This document shows, piece after piece, positions 41,798 to 50,646 of a DNA stretch of 64,000 nt. The notes under the pieces were generated by a model. It ran no database searches. It had not been told where the DNA came from and saw only the letters and a program-made list of their open reading frames with translations. The translations under genes and the position numbers were made by a program. The DNA comes from Streptococcus oralis (GTDB lineage: Bacteria > Bacillota > Bacilli > Lactobacillales > Streptococcaceae): positions 770,001-834,000 of the forward strand of contig NZ_CP094226.1 in NCBI RefSeq assembly GCF_022749195.1. Reading direction: 5' to 3'. Every line of letters begins with the position of its first letter. The stretch's first letter is position 1.

Positions 41798-42421
41798 ATG
41801 AAAAAATTATTAATTTTAGGTACTGTAGTTACTATTAGTGCTTTTTTAGCTTCATGCTCTAATAAATCGCAAACAGCAACCGAAGAAAGTTCGTCTGCAG
41901 TTGTTAGTTCTTCAAGAAGTCAGGAGACGAGTAGCCCTAGCTCTGCTGTTTCTGAAGCGAAAAAGGAAGAGACGCAAATCATCGGCTCGAATGAGTATGG
42001 TTTTGTCAAGGTACCCAAATCATGGGTTCGATTCCATGAAGTAGAAGGTGGAAATGATATACAGTATTGTGATGGCACAGATATCAACATTGTTACGCTG
42101 AATACCTTCAAGGCTGAGCAATTTAATATCAGTCAAGAAGAATATGCTAAATTGGATGTTGTGACTGTCTCATCTAGTATTTTAACTTCCAAAGAACAAA
42201 GCTCTGATTTCAGTAAGGTTTGGGGCTCTAAATCAACCATTGGAGGTTATGAAGCCTATGTTGTCAATGCAATTGCTAAGTCAGGGAAATACCTCGTTAC
42301 CTGGGTTTTCCGATCAAATGATGGTAAAATCCGCTATGTTTCACTTGAAGGGGATGGGGAAACTTTAAAAACAATCTTACCGATGGTTGAAAGTAGCTGG
42401 TCAACTACTAAAGCTGAATAA
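41798..42421 (+). CDS. Lipoprotein, function unknown
   Basis: The 207-aa protein has a lipoprotein signal (MKKLLILGTVVTISAFLASC, lipobox LASC), then a Ser/Thr/Glu-rich linker (about residues 22-60) and a compact domain (about 62-205) with VPKSWVRF and WVFRSNDGKIRYVSLEG. I do not recognise the domain. GAAAGGTGG precedes the ATG. The perfect promoter suggests strong expression. Presumably tethered at the outer membrane face. Confidence 0.85.
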   Translation: MKKLLILGTVVTISAFLASCSNKSQTATEESSSAVVSSSRSQETSSPSSAVSEAKKEETQIIGSNEYGFVKVPKSWVRFHEVEGGNDIQYCDGTDINIVTLNTFKAEQFNISQEEYAKLDVVTVSSSILTSKEQSSDFSKVWGSKSTIGGYEAYVVNAIAKSGKYLVTWVFRSNDGKIRYVSLEGDGETLKTILPMVESSWSTTKAE

Positions 42422-42426
42422 ATGAA

Positions 42427-42464
42427 AAAAAGAAGATCCTTGGTCTTCTTTTTATTTTTTTTTT
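42427..42464 (+). terminator. Terminator between the lipoprotein gene and dprA
   Basis: AAAAGAAGA pairs with TCTTCTTTT, followed by a long T-rich stretch. Confidence 0.85.
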
Positions 42465-42472
42465 TACGAATA
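42465..42472 (+). promoter_or_regulatory. ComX (SigX) box of dprA
   Basis: TACGAATA, the exact late-competence cin box recognised by ComX, after a T-rich stretch. It is 33 nt before the dprA ATG. Confidence 0.95.
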
Positions 42473-42505
42473 GATAGATGAGTAGAAAAAGAAATGGAGT
42501 TGTAT

Positions 42506-43354
42506 ATGAAGATCACAAACTATGAGATTTACAAATTGAGAAAAGCTGGGCTGAGCAATCAACAAATTTTAACAGTTCTTGAATATGACGAGACTGTAGA
42601 TCAGGAGCTCTTGCTAGGTGATATTGCAGAAATTTCAGGATGTCGCAATCCTGCGGTTTTTATGGAACGCTATTTCCAGATAGATGATACACAGTTGGAG
42701 AAAGAGTTCCAAAAATTTCCATCCTTCTCGATTCTTGATGACTGTTATCCTTGGAATCTGAGTGAGATTTATGATGCTCCAGCGCTCTTGTTTTATAAAG
42801 GAAATCTAGACCTGTTGAAATTTCCAAAGGTTGCTGTTGTAGGGAGTCGTTCATGTTCTAGTCAGGGAGCAAAGTCGGTTCAGAAAGTCATTCAAGGTTT
42901 GGAAAACGAGTTAATTGTGGTCAGTGGTTTAGCCAAAGGGATTGATACAGCTGCTCATATGGCTGCACTCCAGAATGGAGGAAGAACGATTGCCGTCATT
43001 GGAACAGGATTGGATGTTTTTTATCCCCGAGCCAATAAACGTTTGCAGGAACACATTGGCAATCACCATTTGGTACTTAGCGAGTACGGACCTGGTGAAG
43101 AACCCTTGAAATTTCACTTTCCAGCTCGTAATCGCATCATTGCTGGACTATGCCGTGGCGTTATTGTAGCAGAGGCAAGGATGCGTTCAGGGAGTCTCAT
43201 TACCTGTGAGCGAGCTATGGAGGAGGGGCGTGATGTTTTTGCCATTCCAGGAAACATTCTAGATGGCCATTCAGATGGCTGTCACCACCTGATCCAAGAG
43301 GGGGCAAAGCTGATTTCCAGTGGTCAAGATGTGTTGGCTGAGTTTGAATTTTAA
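42506..43354 (+). CDS. dprA: DNA processing protein DprA
   Basis: DprA binds incoming single-stranded DNA during transformation, loads RecA and shuts off competence through ComE. The 282-aa product begins MKITNYEIYKLRKAGLSNQQ at ATG 42506; an in-frame ATG at 42494 is too close to the GGAG. The Rossmann-like core has VAVVGSRSCSSQG, VVSGLAKGIDTAAH, GTGLDVFYP and FPARNRIIAGL. The exact ComX box upstream implies the cell can be naturally competent. Confidence 0.97.
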   Translation: MKITNYEIYKLRKAGLSNQQILTVLEYDETVDQELLLGDIAEISGCRNPAVFMERYFQIDDTQLEKEFQKFPSFSILDDCYPWNLSEIYDAPALLFYKGNLDLLKFPKVAVVGSRSCSSQGAKSVQKVIQGLENELIVVSGLAKGIDTAAHMAALQNGGRTIAVIGTGLDVFYPRANKRLQEHIGNHHLVLSEYGPGEEPLKFHFPARNRIIAGLCRGVIVAEARMRSGSLITCERAMEEGRDVFAIPGNILDGHSDGCHHLIQEGAKLISSGQDVLAEFEF

Positions 43355-43407
43355 GGAGAAATTTGTTCACTCAGATAAACTTTTCTTCTATATATAGGAC
43401 TTAGGTC

Positions 43408-43439
43408 TTGACAGCTATAGAAAAATGGTTTACACTTTA
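43408..43439 (+). promoter_or_regulatory. Promoter of topA
   Basis: TTGACA, a 17-bp spacer and TACACT upstream of topA. Confidence 0.65.
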
Positions 43440-43471
43440 TAAAGTTTATTACTTTGAAAAGGTGTGATAGT

Positions 43472-45559
43472 GTGGCTACGGCAACAAAGAAGAAAAAATC
43501 AACAGTTAAAAAAAATCTAGTCATCGTAGAGTCGCCTGCTAAGGCGAAAACGATTGAGAAATATCTAGGCAGAAATTACAAGGTTTTAGCCAGTGTCGGG
43601 CATATCCGTGATTTGAAGAAATCCAGTATGTCAGTCGACATTGAAAATAACTATGAACCACAGTATATCAATATCCGAGGAAAAGGTCCTCTCATCAATG
43701 ACTTAAAAAAAGAAGCTAAAAAAGCCAATAAAGTCTTTCTAGCAAGTGACCCGGACCGTGAAGGAGAAGCGATTTCCTGGCATTTGGCTCACATTCTCAA
43801 CTTGGATGAAAATGATGCCAACCGTGTAGTCTTTAATGAAATCACCAAAGACGCAGTAAAAAATGCCTTTAAAGAACCTCGCAAGATTGACATGGACTTG
43901 GTCGACGCCCAACAAGCTCGTCGAGTCTTAGACCGCTTGGTAGGGTATTCGATTTCGCCTATTTTGTGGAAAAAGGTCAAGAAGGGCTTATCAGCAGGAC
44001 GCGTGCAGTCTGTTGCCCTTAAGCTCATCATTGACCGTGAAAATGAAATCAATGCCTTCCAACCAGAAGAATACTGGACAATTGATGGTGTTTTTAAGAA
44101 GGGAACCAAACAATTTCAGGCTTCTTTCTATGGTATGAATGGCAAAAAGATGAAATTGACCACCAATGAAGAGGTCAAAGAAGTCTTGTCCCATTTGACT
44201 AGTAAAGATTTCACAGTAGACCAGGTAGATAAGAAAGAACGCAAACGCAATGCGCCCCTACCGTATACAACTTCAACCATGCAGATGGATGCTGCTAACA
44301 AAATCAATTTCCGTACTCGAAAGACTATGATGGTAGCCCAACAGCTCTATGAAGGGATCAATATTGGATCGGGCGTGCAAGGTTTGATTACCTATATGCG
44401 TACAGACTCGACTCGTATCAGTCCTGTGGCTCAGAACGAAGCAGCAAGCTATATTAACGACCGCTTTGGTAGCAAGTATTCCAAGCATGGTAGCAAGGTC
44501 AAGAATGCCTCAGGTGCTCAAGATGCCCACGAAGCCATTCGTCCATCTAGTGTCTTTAACACACCTGAAAGCATCGCTAAGTACTTGGACAAAGACCAGC
44601 TTAAGCTCTATACCCTTATCTGGAACCGTTTTGTGGCTAGCCAGATGACAGCTGCTATCTTTGATACCATGGCTGTCAAACTCTCTCAAAATGGAGTCCA
44701 ATTCGCGGCAAATGGTAGTCAAGTTAAGTTTGATGGTTATCTTGCTATCTACAATGACTCTGACAAGAACAAAATGTTGCCAGATATGGCTGTTGGAGAT
44801 GTGGTCAAGCAGGTCAATAGCAAGCCAGAACAACATTTCACTCAACCACCTGCTCGCTATTCGGAAGCGACTCTTATCAAGACCTTGGAAGAAAATGGGG
44901 TTGGACGTCCGTCAACTTACGCTCCGACCATTGAAACCATCCAAAAACGTTACTACGTTCGTCTAGCAGCAAAACGTTTTGAACCAACAGAGTTGGGTGA
45001 AATTGTTAATAAACTCATTGTTGAATATTTCCCAGATATCGTAAATGTGACCTTCACAGCTGAAATGGAAGGAAAACTGGATGATGTCGAAGTTGGTAAA
45101 GAGCAGTGGCAACGGGTCATTGACGCCTTTTACAAACCATTCTCTAAAGAAGTAGCCAAGGCTGAATCCGAAATGGAAAAAATCCAGATCAAGGATGAGC
45201 CAGCTGGATTTGACTGTGAAGTTTGTGGCAGTCCAATGGTAATTAAGCTAGGACGTTTTGGTAAATTCTATGCTTGTAGCAACTTCCCAGACTGCCGTCA
45301 TACACAAGCGATTGTTAAGGAGATTGGTGTCGAGTGTCCAAGCTGTCATCAAGGACAAATCATTGAACGCAAAACCAAGCGCAATCGTATCTTCTATGGT
45401 TGCAATCGCTATCCAGAATGTGAGTTTACTTCCTGGGACAAACCAATTGGCCGTGACTGTCCAAAATGCGGACACTTCCTAGTGGAGAAAAAAGTCCGTG
45501 GTGGTGGCAAGCAGGTTGTATGTAGTAATGGCGACTACGAAGAAGAGAAAATTAAATAA
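43472..45559 (+). CDS. topA: DNA topoisomerase I
   Basis: TopA relaxes negative supercoils through a 5'-phosphotyrosine intermediate. The 695-aa product starts at GTG 43472 ([20 protein letters not shown]). The TOPRIM domain has Glu20 and [14 protein letters not shown]; the active tyrosine is Tyr308 in [11 protein letters not shown]. The C-terminus has two full four-cysteine zinc motifs (CEVCG..CSNFPDC, CPSCH..CNRYPEC) and a third that has lost its last cysteine. AAGGTG precedes the start. Confidence 0.97.
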   Translation: MATATKKKKSTVKKNLVIVESPAKAKTIEKYLGRNYKVLASVGHIRDLKKSSMSVDIENNYEPQYINIRGKGPLINDLKKEAKKANKVFLASDPDREGEAISWHLAHILNLDENDANRVVFNEITKDAVKNAFKEPRKIDMDLVDAQQARRVLDRLVGYSISPILWKKVKKGLSAGRVQSVALKLIIDRENEINAFQPEEYWTIDGVFKKGTKQFQASFYGMNGKKMKLTTNEEVKEVLSHLTSKDFTVDQVDKKERKRNAPLPYTTSTMQMDAANKINFRTRKTMMVAQQLYEGINIGSGVQGLITYMRTDSTRISPVAQNEAASYINDRFGSKYSKHGSKVKNASGAQDAHEAIRPSSVFNTPESIAKYLDKDQLKLYTLIWNRFVASQMTAAIFDTMAVKLSQNGVQFAANGSQVKFDGYLAIYNDSDKNKMLPDMAVGDVVKQVNSKPEQHFTQPPARYSEATLIKTLEENGVGRPSTYAPTIETIQKRYYVRLAAKRFEPTELGEIVNKLIVEYFPDIVNVTFTAEMEGKLDDVEVGKEQWQRVIDAFYKPFSKEVAKAESEMEKIQIKDEPAGFDCEVCGSPMVIKLGRFGKFYACSNFPDCRHTQAIVKEIGVECPSCHQGQIIERKTKRNRIFYGCNRYPECEFTSWDKPIGRDCPKCGHFLVEKKVRGGGKQVVCSNGDYEEEKIK

Positions 45560-45564
45560 AATGC

Positions 45565-45597
45565 AGAGTCCTGAAATTGAATTTCAGGCTCTTTTTA
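45565..45597 (+). terminator. Terminator after topA
   Basis: AGAGTCCTGAAA pairs with TTTCAGGCTCT (one bulge), followed by T5. Confidence 0.88.
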
Positions 45598-45665
45598 CTT
45601 GAAGCTTGACAAATTTCCCCCTTGTGTGCGAAACTAGAGGAAGAGTAATTTATCTAGGAGAAATC

Positions 45666-46025
45666 ATGCGTATCATTTATCTCTGTATTGGCTTTATTTC
45701 ACTGGCTTTAGCTGTTATTGGAGTTGTCCTACCACTTTTGCCAACAACACCCTTTCTTTTGTTAGCTATCGCTTGCTTTTCAAAATCTTCTAAGCGTTTT
45801 GAAGACTGGCTTTATCATACAAAGCTTTATCAGACTTATGTAGCGGACTTTCGGGAAACCAAGTCAATCGCGCGTGAACGAAAGAAAAAAATTATCGTAT
45901 CTATCTATATCTTGATGGGGATTTCTATTTATTTTGCCCCTCTTTTACCAGTCAAAATCGGTCTGGGAGCCCTGACTATCTTTATTACCTACTATCTCTT
46001 TAAAGTCATTCCTGACAAAGAATAG
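45666..46025 (+). CDS. DUF454 (YbaN) family membrane protein
   Basis: The 119-aa protein has an N-terminal pair of helices with GVVLPLLPTTPFLLLAIACFSKSS, the DUF454 signature, and two C-terminal helices. Function unknown. ATG 45666 follows TAGGAG by 6 nt. A TTGACA at 45606 may be its -35 box. Confidence 0.9.
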   Translation: MRIIYLCIGFISLALAVIGVVLPLLPTTPFLLLAIACFSKSSKRFEDWLYHTKLYQTYVADFRETKSIARERKKKIIVSIYILMGISIYFAPLLPVKIGLGALTIFITYYLFKVIPDKE

Positions 46026-46118
46026 ATAAAAATAGTAGTTATTTGCCTTGATAAAAATGAAAGCATATTTAAAATAATATGATATAATAAATTCAAAGAA
46101 AACATCAAGGAGAATCAA

Positions 46119-46751
46119 ATGATTTACGAATTTTGCGCTGAAAATGTGACCTTGCTTGAAAAAGCGATGCAGGCTGGAGCTCGTCGAATCGAACTTTGTG
46201 ACAATCTAGCTGTAGGAGGAACAACGCCAAGTTATGGAGTGACCAAGGCAGCGGTTGAATTGGCAGCTAATTATGATAGCACCATCATGACTATGATTCG
46301 TCCCCGTGGTGGCGACTTTGTCTATACTGATCTTGAAATAGCGATCATGCTAGAAGACATTCGTTTGACTGCACAGGCTGGAAGTCAAGGGGTTGTATTT
46401 GGGACATTAACTGCTGATAAAAAGTTAGATAAGCCTAATCTTGAGAAGCTGATTGCCGCATCTAAAGGAATGGAAATTGTCTTTCACATGGCCTTTGATG
46501 AATTGAGTGATGAAGACCAGTTAGAAGCCATTGACTGGCTCAGCCAAGCTGGTGTCACTCGTATCTTAACTCGTGCTGGTGTGTCTGGAGACTCGCTAGA
46601 GAAACGTTTCGCTCATTATCACAGAATTTTGGAACATGCTAAAGGTAAAATTGAAATTCTACCAGGTGGGGGGATTGACTTGGATAACCGTCAAACCTTT
46701 ATCGACCAGCTGGGTGTGACACAATTGCATGGAACTAAGGTTGTCTTTTAA
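46119..46751 (+). CDS. cutC: CutC family protein
   Basis: The 210-aa TIM-barrel protein starts MIYEFCAENVTLLEKAMQAG and has RIELCDNLAVGGTTPSYG and MIRPRGGDFVY. CutC was linked to copper tolerance in E. coli but the role is disputed. AAGGAG precedes the ATG by 7 nt; TGATATAAT lies about 37 nt upstream. Confidence 0.92.
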   Translation: MIYEFCAENVTLLEKAMQAGARRIELCDNLAVGGTTPSYGVTKAAVELAANYDSTIMTMIRPRGGDFVYTDLEIAIMLEDIRLTAQAGSQGVVFGTLTADKKLDKPNLEKLIAASKGMEIVFHMAFDELSDEDQLEAIDWLSQAGVTRILTRAGVSGDSLEKRFAHYHRILEHAKGKIEILPGGGIDLDNRQTFIDQLGVTQLHGTKVVF

Positions 46752-46794
46752 AAAATAGAAAGGAACTGCTAGCTTTTGGTAGCAGTTTTCACTT

Positions 46795-47451
46795 ATGTTT
46801 GAAATTTTTAAATCCTATCAGTTTAATAAAGAAAAAGCTCATGCCTATGGTTTTGTAGAAAATGGAGAAGTCTGGACCTATAGTTGCCAGATTTTGCAGG
46901 GTGACTTTTACATGACAGTCACTATCACTCCTGATAATGTGAGATTTCATGTCTTTGACCAGGAAACTGGTGATCTCTATCCTCAAGTACATATGGAAAG
47001 TATGCGGGGAAGTTTTGTCGGAAGTGTCCGTGAGGCTTGTTTGGAGACTCTCTACCAGATTCGGAAGGCTTGCTTTGATGTACAGGATTTTATCTGCCCT
47101 CAGACTAAGCGTATCATTGCTCAAGTTCAGGAAAAGTATGGTAATCAGTTGGAGTATCTGTGGGAAAAGTCTCCTGATACAGCTGTATTGCGCCATGAAG
47201 GCAATCAAAAGTGGTATGCTGTTGTGATGAGAATCCCATGGGATAAGCTGGAAAAGGGGAGAGAAGGGCTAGTCGAAGCAGTCAACCTCAAACACGACCA
47301 AGTAGCTGACATGCTTTCACAAAAGGGTATTTATCCAGCTTTTCATATGAATAAACGCTACTGGCTTAGTCTGGCACTTGATGATAGTTTGCAAGATGAA
47401 GAAGTGATAGAACTCATCGAAAAAAGTTGGAACTTGACTGTGAAAAAATAA
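46795..47451 (+). CDS. MmcQ/YjbR family protein
   Basis: The 218-aa protein has an N-terminal part of unknown type and a C-terminal MmcQ/YjbR domain (about residues 105-215), with WYAVVMRIP, LVEAVNLKHD and GIYPAFHMNKRYWLSLALDD, a fold resembling the CyaY/MotA-like DNA-binding superfamily. Function unknown. It starts 43 nt after cutC with a weak ribosome binding site, and may be cotranscribed. Confidence 0.85.
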   Translation: MFEIFKSYQFNKEKAHAYGFVENGEVWTYSCQILQGDFYMTVTITPDNVRFHVFDQETGDLYPQVHMESMRGSFVGSVREACLETLYQIRKACFDVQDFICPQTKRIIAQVQEKYGNQLEYLWEKSPDTAVLRHEGNQKWYAVVMRIPWDKLEKGREGLVEAVNLKHDQVADMLSQKGIYPAFHMNKRYWLSLALDDSLQDEEVIELIEKSWNLTVKK

Positions 47452-47508
47452 GAAAATTCGCTTGAGTTTTCAAATACTTTCAATTAGCAAAATATTCTTT
47501 ACTGAAGA

Positions 47509-47523
47509 AATTTTCAGAAAATA
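47509..47523 (+). promoter_or_regulatory. CodY box upstream of the leu operon
   Basis: AATTTTCAGAAAATA matches 14 of 15 positions of the CodY consensus, just upstream of the leu -35 box. Repression by CodY at high branched-chain amino acid levels is expected. Confidence 0.82.
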
Positions 47524-47535
47524 ATGGATTTTTTC

Positions 47536-47564
47536 TTGACAAGTGTTTTTAGCTATGCTAAAAT
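47536..47564 (+). promoter_or_regulatory. Promoter of the leu operon
   Basis: TTGACA (47536-47541), a 17-bp spacer ending in TGC and TAAAAT (47559-47564). Confidence 0.82.
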
Positions 47565-47600
47565 ACTAAACAAGATATCAAACGAAGGAGAAAGTCAAAC

Positions 47601-47654
47601 ATGAAAACAGCTAAGTTTAATCAATTTGCTTTGTTGTTGAGGTACTCGGGCTAG
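47601..47654 (+). CDS. leu operon leader peptide
   Basis: ATG 47601, 10 nt after AAGGAG, opens a 17-aa peptide MKTAKFNQFALLLRYSG. Codons 11-13 are three consecutive leucine TTGs (47631-47639). It is followed by competing RNA hairpins and a terminator before leuA. Ribosome stalling at the leucine codons would control readthrough, as in the lactococcal leu operon. Too short for database-style gene calls. Confidence 0.85.
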   Translation: MKTAKFNQFALLLRYSG

Positions 47655-47737
47655 TGCAAAAGCATTAGTCCTGTTTGGCTTACCAAGCGGGAGTAAATCA
47701 ACATCTCGCTTGGGCTTCTGAGCGAGATGTTTTTTTA
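47648..47737 (+). terminator. Leucine attenuator (competing hairpins and terminator)
   Basis: A pause hairpin forms between 47648-47657 and 47662-47671. The terminator is ACATCTCGCT (47701-47710) with AGCGAGATGT (47721-47730) and T7. The alternative antiterminator pairs CCAAGCG (47683-47689) with CGCTTGG (47707-47713), overlapping the terminator arm. Another small stem TTGG/CCAA (47675-47686) can hide the antiterminator arm. Confidence 0.85.
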
Positions 47738-47765
47738 AAACCACATTTGGAAAAGGGGAAATCTT

Positions 47766-49328
47766 ATGCGTAAAGTTGAATTTTTTGATACAAGCCTTCG
47801 TGATGGGGAACAAACACCTGGTGTTAACTTTTCAATAAAGGAAAAAGTTTCCATTGCAAGACAGCTGGAGAAATGGGGAATTTCTGTAATTGAAGCTGGT
47901 TTTCCGGCTGCTAGTCCAGATTCATTTATAGCTGTTCAAGAAATTGCTAAAGCCATGAAAAAAACAGCAGTGACAGGATTAGCTCGTTCTGTAAAATCTG
48001 ATATTGATGCTTGTTATGAGGCTCTTAAGGATGCCAAGTATCCTCAAATTCATGTCTTTATTGCTACTAGTCCGATTCACCGCAAGTATAAGCTCAATAA
48101 GAGCAAGGAAGAGATTTTAGAAGCTATCAAGGAACATGTTTCTTATGCACGTTCTAAGTTTGAAATCGTCGAATTCTCTCCTGAAGATGCGACTAGAACA
48201 GAGTTGGATTTCCTCTTACAAGTCGTTCAAACAGCGGTCGATGCAGGTGCATCTTATATCAATATCCCTGACACAGTTGGCTTTACGACTCCAGAAGAGT
48301 TTGCTCGTATCTTTGATTACTTGACTGAAAATATTAAATCAGATCATAAAGTTGTCTTTGGTGTCCACTGTCACGATGATCTCGGTATGGCAACTGCAAA
48401 TACTTTGACAGCAATTAAACACGGTGCTGGACGTGTCCAGGGAACTATTAATGGTATCGGTGAACGCGCAGGTAATGTTGCTCTTGAAGAAGTAGCTGTT
48501 GCTTTGAAGATTCGTGAGGATTTCTTCCAAGCAACTAGTGATATTGTTTTGGATGAAACAATGAATACGTCTGAAATGGTTTCTCGCTTTTCTGGTATTC
48601 CAGTTCCTAAAAACAAGGCTGTGGTTGGTGGTAATGCCTTCTCTCACGAGTCTGGTATTCACCAAGATGGAGTCCTTAAAAATCCTCTCACTTATGAAAT
48701 CATCACACCTGAATTGGTCGGTGTTAAGAGCAATAGTCTTCCGCTTGGTAAATTGTCAGGTCGCCATGCCTTTGTTGAAAAACTAAGAGAATTGGCACTA
48801 GACTTTACTGAAGAAGACATCAAACCACTCTTTGCTAAGTTCAAGGCGCTGGCGGACAAAAAGCAAGAAATCACAGATGCAGATATTCGAGCTCTGGTCG
48901 CTGGTACCATGGTTGAAAACCCAGAAGGCTTCCATTTTGATGATTTGCAACTTCAAACCCATGCAGATAATAAGATTGAAGCCCTCGTTAGTCTGGCTAA
49001 TATGGATGGTGAAAAAGTCGAATTTAATGCGACAGGGCAAGGTTCCGTTGAAGCGATCTTTAACGCTATCGATAAGTTCTTTAACCAATCTGTCCGCTTG
49101 GTGTCCTATACCATCGATGCGGTAACAGATGGAATCGATGCCCAAGCTCGGGTTTTGGTCACTGTTGAAAACAGAGATACAGAAACCATCTTTAACGCAG
49201 CAGGTCTTGATTTCGATGTATTGAAGGCTTCCGCTATTGCCTATATCAATGCCAATACTTTTGTTCAAAAAGAGAATGCAGGTGAGATGGGGCATAGCGT
49301 TTCCTACCGAGACATGCCTAGTGTGTAA
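47766..49328 (+). CDS. leuA: 2-isopropylmalate synthase
   Basis: LeuA condenses 2-oxoisovalerate with acetyl-CoA, the first committed step of leucine synthesis. The 520-aa enzyme has DTSLRDGEQTPGVNF, the metal motif HCHDDLGMATAN and GTINGIGERAGN, and a C-terminal leucine-feedback domain (about 390-510). It lies 29 nt after the attenuator. Length is full for the family. Confidence 0.97.
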   Translation: MRKVEFFDTSLRDGEQTPGVNFSIKEKVSIARQLEKWGISVIEAGFPAASPDSFIAVQEIAKAMKKTAVTGLARSVKSDIDACYEALKDAKYPQIHVFIATSPIHRKYKLNKSKEEILEAIKEHVSYARSKFEIVEFSPEDATRTELDFLLQVVQTAVDAGASYINIPDTVGFTTPEEFARIFDYLTENIKSDHKVVFGVHCHDDLGMATANTLTAIKHGAGRVQGTINGIGERAGNVALEEVAVALKIREDFFQATSDIVLDETMNTSEMVSRFSGIPVPKNKAVVGGNAFSHESGIHQDGVLKNPLTYEIITPELVGVKSNSLPLGKLSGRHAFVEKLRELALDFTEEDIKPLFAKFKALADKKQEITDADIRALVAGTMVENPEGFHFDDLQLQTHADNKIEALVSLANMDGEKVEFNATGQGSVEAIFNAIDKFFNQSVRLVSYTIDAVTDGIDAQARVLVTVENRDTETIFNAAGLDFDVLKASAIAYINANTFVQKENAGEMGHSVSYRDMPSV

Positions 49329-49339
49329 AGGAGAAGGCT

Positions 49340-50377
49340 ATGACAAAGAAAATAGTAGCTCTAGCAGGGGATGGAATCGGTCCAGAAATCATGGAAGCTG
49401 GTTTAGCGGTTCTGGAAGCTCTAGCTTCAAAAACAGGATTTGACTATGAGATAGAAAGACGCCCCTTTGGAGGTGCGGGTATTGATGCTGTGGGGCATCC
49501 CTTACCTGATGAAACCCTCAAGGCATCTAGAGAAGCAGATGCTATTCTCCTAGCGGCTATCGGTAGTCCCCAGTATGATGGGGCAGCGATTCGGCCTGAA
49601 CAAGGCTTGCTGGCTCTCCGTAAGGAACTCAATCTCTATGCCAATATTCGGCCTGTTAAGATTTTTGACAGTCTCAAGCATTTGTCACCTCTCAAACCGG
49701 AACGAATTGCTGGTGTTGACTTTGTCGTGGTACGTGAGTTGACAGGTGGTATCTACTTTGGAGATCATATCCTTGAAGAGCGGAAAGCGCGTGATATCAA
49801 CGACTACAGCTATGAGGAAGTAGTGCGGATTATTCGTAAGGCCTTTGAAATCGCAGGAAGTCGCAGAAAAATCGTTACTAGTATCGATAAGCAAAATGTT
49901 CTAGCGACTTCAAAACTCTGGCGCAGAGTAGCTGAGGAGGTTGCGCAAGATTTTCCAGATGTAACCTTGGAGCACCAGTTGGTGGACTCAGCTGCCATGC
50001 TCATGATTACCAATCCTGCCAAGTTTGATGTCATCGTGACAGAGAATCTTTTCGGAGATATCTTATCTGATGAATCAAGCGTTCTATCAGGCACTCTTGG
50101 TGTTATGCCATCAGCCAGTCATTCTGAAAAGGGGCCAAGTCTTTATGAGCCTATTCACGGTTCAGCGCCTGATATTGCAGGTCAAGGAATTGCCAATCCT
50201 ATCTCTATGATTTTGTCAGTTGCTATGATGTTGAGAGACAGTTTTGGACGTTATGAGGATGCAGAGCGTATCGAGCGTGCTGTTGAAGCTAGTTTAGCGG
50301 CTGGCATTTTAACAAGAGATATTGGAGGACAGGCTTCGACTAAGGAAATGACAGAAGCCATCATTGAAAGATTATGA
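49340..50377 (+). CDS. leuB: 3-isopropylmalate dehydrogenase
   Basis: LeuB oxidatively decarboxylates 3-isopropylmalate with NAD+. The 345-aa enzyme has GDGIGPEIM at the N-terminus, RELTGGIYFGDH, VDSAAMLMITNPAKFDVIVTENLFGDILSDE and GSAPDIAGQGIANP. AAAGGAGAAGG precedes the ATG. The next gene overlaps its stop by 4 nt. Confidence 0.97.
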   Translation: MTKKIVALAGDGIGPEIMEAGLAVLEALASKTGFDYEIERRPFGGAGIDAVGHPLPDETLKASREADAILLAAIGSPQYDGAAIRPEQGLLALRKELNLYANIRPVKIFDSLKHLSPLKPERIAGVDFVVVRELTGGIYFGDHILEERKARDINDYSYEEVVRIIRKAFEIAGSRRKIVTSIDKQNVLATSKLWRRVAEEVAQDFPDVTLEHQLVDSAAMLMITNPAKFDVIVTENLFGDILSDESSVLSGTLGVMPSASHSEKGPSLYEPIHGSAPDIAGQGIANPISMILSVAMMLRDSFGRYEDAERIERAVEASLAAGILTRDIGGQASTKEMTEAIIERL

Positions 50378-50643
50378 AGATAAATGAAGGAATCACGCTT
50401 GCCTTCTTGATTTGGAATTTGCTGATTTTCTTGATTTATGGCATTGACAAATCCAAGGCAAGAAGAGGTGCTTGGCGCGTCCCAGAGAAAATCTTACTCA
50501 TTTTAGCCCTTACTTGTGGTGGTTTTGGTGCCTGGTTGGCAGGAATCACCTTTCACCACAAGACTAGAAAATGGTATTTTAAAACAGTTTGGTTTCTCGG
50601 GATGGTGACCACACTAGTAGCCTTATATTTTATTTGGAGGTAA
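50374..50643 (+). CDS. DUF1294 membrane protein inside the leu operon
   Basis: The 89-aa protein has three likely helices, with YGIDKSKARRGAWRVPEK and the FHHKTRKWYF motif typical of DUF1294. Function unknown. It overlaps leuB by 4 nt (ATGA) and ends 3 nt before leuC, so it is fully part of the leu transcript and probably translationally coupled. Nothing ties DUF1294 to leucine synthesis in known biology. Confidence 0.9.
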   Translation: MKINEGITLAFLIWNLLIFLIYGIDKSKARRGAWRVPEKILLILALTCGGFGAWLAGITFHHKTRKWYFKTVWFLGMVTTLVALYFIWR

Positions 50644-50646
50644 TGG

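Noticed and set aside
47595..47813. Minus-strand ORF across the leu leader
   Set aside because: It is the complement of the attenuator hairpins and the leuA start; no ribosome binding site or family.
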